A stretch of 64,000 nt of DNA, taken from contig CAVXYK010000006.1 of the NCBI GenBank assembly GCA_963765875.1, positions 434,001 through 498,000 on the forward strand, given 5' to 3'. The translations under genes and the position numbers were made by a program. Every line of letters starts with the position of its first letter. Position 1 is the first letter of the stretch. A model generated the notes under the pieces. It made no database searches and had not been told where the DNA came from. It saw only the letters and a list, made by a program, of their open reading frames with translations. Origin of the DNA: JAWKOK01 sp963765875. Its GTDB lineage: Bacteria; Chloroflexota; Anaerolineae; Caldilineales; Caldilineaceae. Of this stretch, positions 62,667 through 64,000 are shown one piece after another.

Positions 62667-63428
62667 CGGACGCCCAGCGGCGACAACAGCGTCCGCGCCC
62701 GGCCGAAACGCCACACATAAGGCGTCCCCTCTAGATCATCGACCATCGTCTGCAACTCGTCGTCTGAATAGGTGCGCAGACAGGACACAATGCCGTCAAA
62801 ACAGAGAACCAGCGGGATGGCGGGGATCACGTAGGTCCAGAAGAGCCGCGACCAGCGGAAAGGGCGCAGTAGCGGCGTGGCTAGCAGGGCCAGCAGCGGC
62901 AGCAGCAGCATGAAGAGCAGGCCCGCAATCGAGCGCTGGGTCTGCTCGAAGATGGCGATGCCCTGCCCGGCATCCACAGCGTCCTGGAGCACGGCTCTGG
63001 CATCAGTTGGGTCAAAATGGTGGAAGGCCGTGAAGAGGGTGCGCAGACCCGGCAGGTCGACCGGCACGTCTGTGGCGTCAACGGGTCGATCCACAAACTG
63101 AATACGCCCTCGCGTAGCGCCGGCATGCTCGCTCCATGGCCGCACGATCGGGGAACAGGTCGGTCAAGACCACGATGGGCGGACTGCCATTAGCGTCAAC
63201 GCGTGACTGAAGCATCGACCAGGGACCGCCGCCGCCGGCACAAAGATCGACGATGTAGTGGTCGCCGGTTGCGGCCAGGGCAACGTTCAACGGTTCGATA
63301 GCGCCGTTGAACTGACGCCCGATGACAGCGAATAGTTTCAGGCAGTCGGTAGCGCCGTCACGTACGACAGCGGGACACCAGGGCTGATCGTGGATCTCGA
63401 TCCATTGGCGACGGCGAAGGCTACTCAT
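62639..63428 (-). pseudogene. Membrane-associated SAM-dependent methyltransferase, frameshifted
   Basis: First part (from ATG 63428): MSSLRRRQWIEIHDQPWCP, then IVDLCAGGGGPW, the SAM-binding motif I, and IVVLTDLFPD. The second frame (to 62639) continues RIQFVDRPVDATDVPVDLPG, FTAFHHFDPTDARAVLQDA and FEQTQRSIAGLL, followed by two hydrophobic segments and ends PLGVRYLIGVCSK. The frames meet between about 63105 and 63150. The mix of a class I methyltransferase core and membrane helices is known from methyltransferases beside type III PKS genes. It is convergent with the oxidoreductase (28-base overlap) and probably modifies the same product. Confidence 0.75.
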
Positions 63429-63449
63429 AGGGAAAGCTCTCCGGCCCCG

Positions 63450-64000
63450 TTAGGAACCAAACACATTGCGGACTGCCTGCAAGTAACGATAACCCCAACG
63501 CATGTCCGGCAAGAGATAGCTGCCCTCTGTCCACTCATTCCAGCTGTTGATGGTCACAAGCGGCGCCTGTTCGGGATGCGAATCGACGTAGCGCTTGGCC
63601 TTCCAGAGGCAGGCTTCAAATGCGTCGGGCGTTGCGCCGATCACTGCGGTGTCGATGGACGGATTGCGCTGCGTGTTGTCCCAGCCAATCGAGACATGGG
63701 GATGGTAGATGCCATACGTCTCCTCAAATGAATCCCAGTACGACATCGCAGTGTCGGCCCAGGTCACGTAGTCGCCTTCGCCGCCGGCATCGTGGCAGAA
63801 CTGGTAGCTGGTGGCGCTGTCGAAGTTGAGCAGACGAGGCACACTGATCGATGTGTCGGCATCCAGTGCCGCACCCGCCTCCACACCACCCTCGCCATCA
63901 TAGGCGACGGTCTGCAAGTGTAGGCCGGGCAAGCCTTTTTCCACACAACGACGTCGCATCCAGGCGAAGGCATCCTGCGTCTGCGCGATCCCGCCAAGTC
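63450..64000 (-). CDS. GH99/WbsX-like protein, C-terminal part (runs off window)
   Basis: Minus-strand reading frame open to the window edge, about 183 codons. The C-terminal motif TINSWNEWTEGSYLLPD and WGYRYLQAVRNVF is the signature of the GH99-like / WbsX domain found in bacterial polysaccharide-processing proteins; the Glu of NEWTE is a likely catalytic residue. Upstream SWDxNTQRNP-like (WDNTQRNPSI) and FDSATSYQFCHDAGG are also family features. It ends 21 bases before the methyltransferase start, so both are probably in one transcript. N-terminus is outside the window. Confidence 0.8.
   Translation of the reverse strand, partial: LGGIAQTQDAFAWMRRRCVEKGLPGLHLQTVAYDGEGGVEAGAALDADTSISVPRLLNFDSATSYQFCHDAGGEGDYVTWADTAMSYWDSFEETYGIYHPHVSIGWDNTQRNPSIDTAVIGATPDAFEACLWKAKRYVDSHPEQAPLVTINSWNEWTEGSYLLPDMRWGYRYLQAVRNVFGS

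Overview
The window looks like a chromosomal segment of a free-living Chloroflexota bacterium, most likely Caldilineae or Anaerolineae. This is inferred from gene style, not from a marker gene: Pro/Thr-rich and alanine-rich lipoproteins, TAT-type family 1 sugar-binding lipoprotein, a STAND regulator with TPRs, a GAF/HisKA_3 kinase with a NarL-type regulator, FabI, a YpdA-like flavoprotein, and many short dispersed repeats. No rRNA, tRNA, CRISPR array, integrase or transposase gene was found. G+C is moderately high and fairly even.

Layout. 0-4.4 kb: 5' end of RNase III (minus), a frameshifted threonine-synthase-like gene, a membrane-anchored Pro/Thr-rich protein, a cloverleaf-forming repeat, and scpA. 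4.4-11.8 kb: two large paralogous proteins on the minus strand. Both share an N-terminal clan GH-A-like domain; one continues into an Ig-like domain plus three peptidoglycan-recognition/amidase domains, the other into four SH3b domains plus an M23 endopeptidase. The first overlaps the scpA start by one base. 12-23.5 kb: cysQ-like phosphatase, FGE-fold membrane protein, tyrS, fabI, an M16 protease lipoprotein, a YpdA-like flavoprotein and a GyrI-like effector-binding protein. 23.5-33.3 kb: a repeat-rich gap, then lacI, sugar-binding protein, two permeases, a GH116 beta-glucosidase-like enzyme and a COG0523 GTPase, forming a glucoside uptake and hydrolysis operon. 33.4-37.4 kb: lipoprotein esterase, GyrI-like, DinB-like and P-loop kinase-like genes. 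37.7-41.5 kb: phnD-phnC-phnE type importer. 41.8-46.3 kb: sulfatase, MNT/HEPN toxin-antitoxin pair (toxin broken by a stop), HAD hydrolase, MDR oxidoreductase. 46.3-50.6 kb: degenerate receiver protein, a run of small unknown genes including a 44-residue Lys-rich protein, and a two-component pair. 50.8-58.7 kb: MDR reductase, CocE-like hydrolase, a duplicated-domain lipoprotein and a divergent STAND regulator. 59.2-64 kb: type III polyketide synthase, FAD oxidoreductase, methyltransferase and GH99/WbsX-like genes.

Two themes stand out. First, intergenic space is occupied by several families of non-autonomous repeats: a roughly 300-bp element with GGGTGTGTCC ends and probable 9-bp target duplications, a roughly 350-bp element with TACCA ends (one copy collapsed between internal repeats), a 111-bp inverted-repeat element, and others. 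Second, eight coding sequences carry a single disabling change (seven frameshifts, one nonsense), four of them consecutive in the polyketide region. This could mean gene decay or local assembly error; read mapping would distinguish them.
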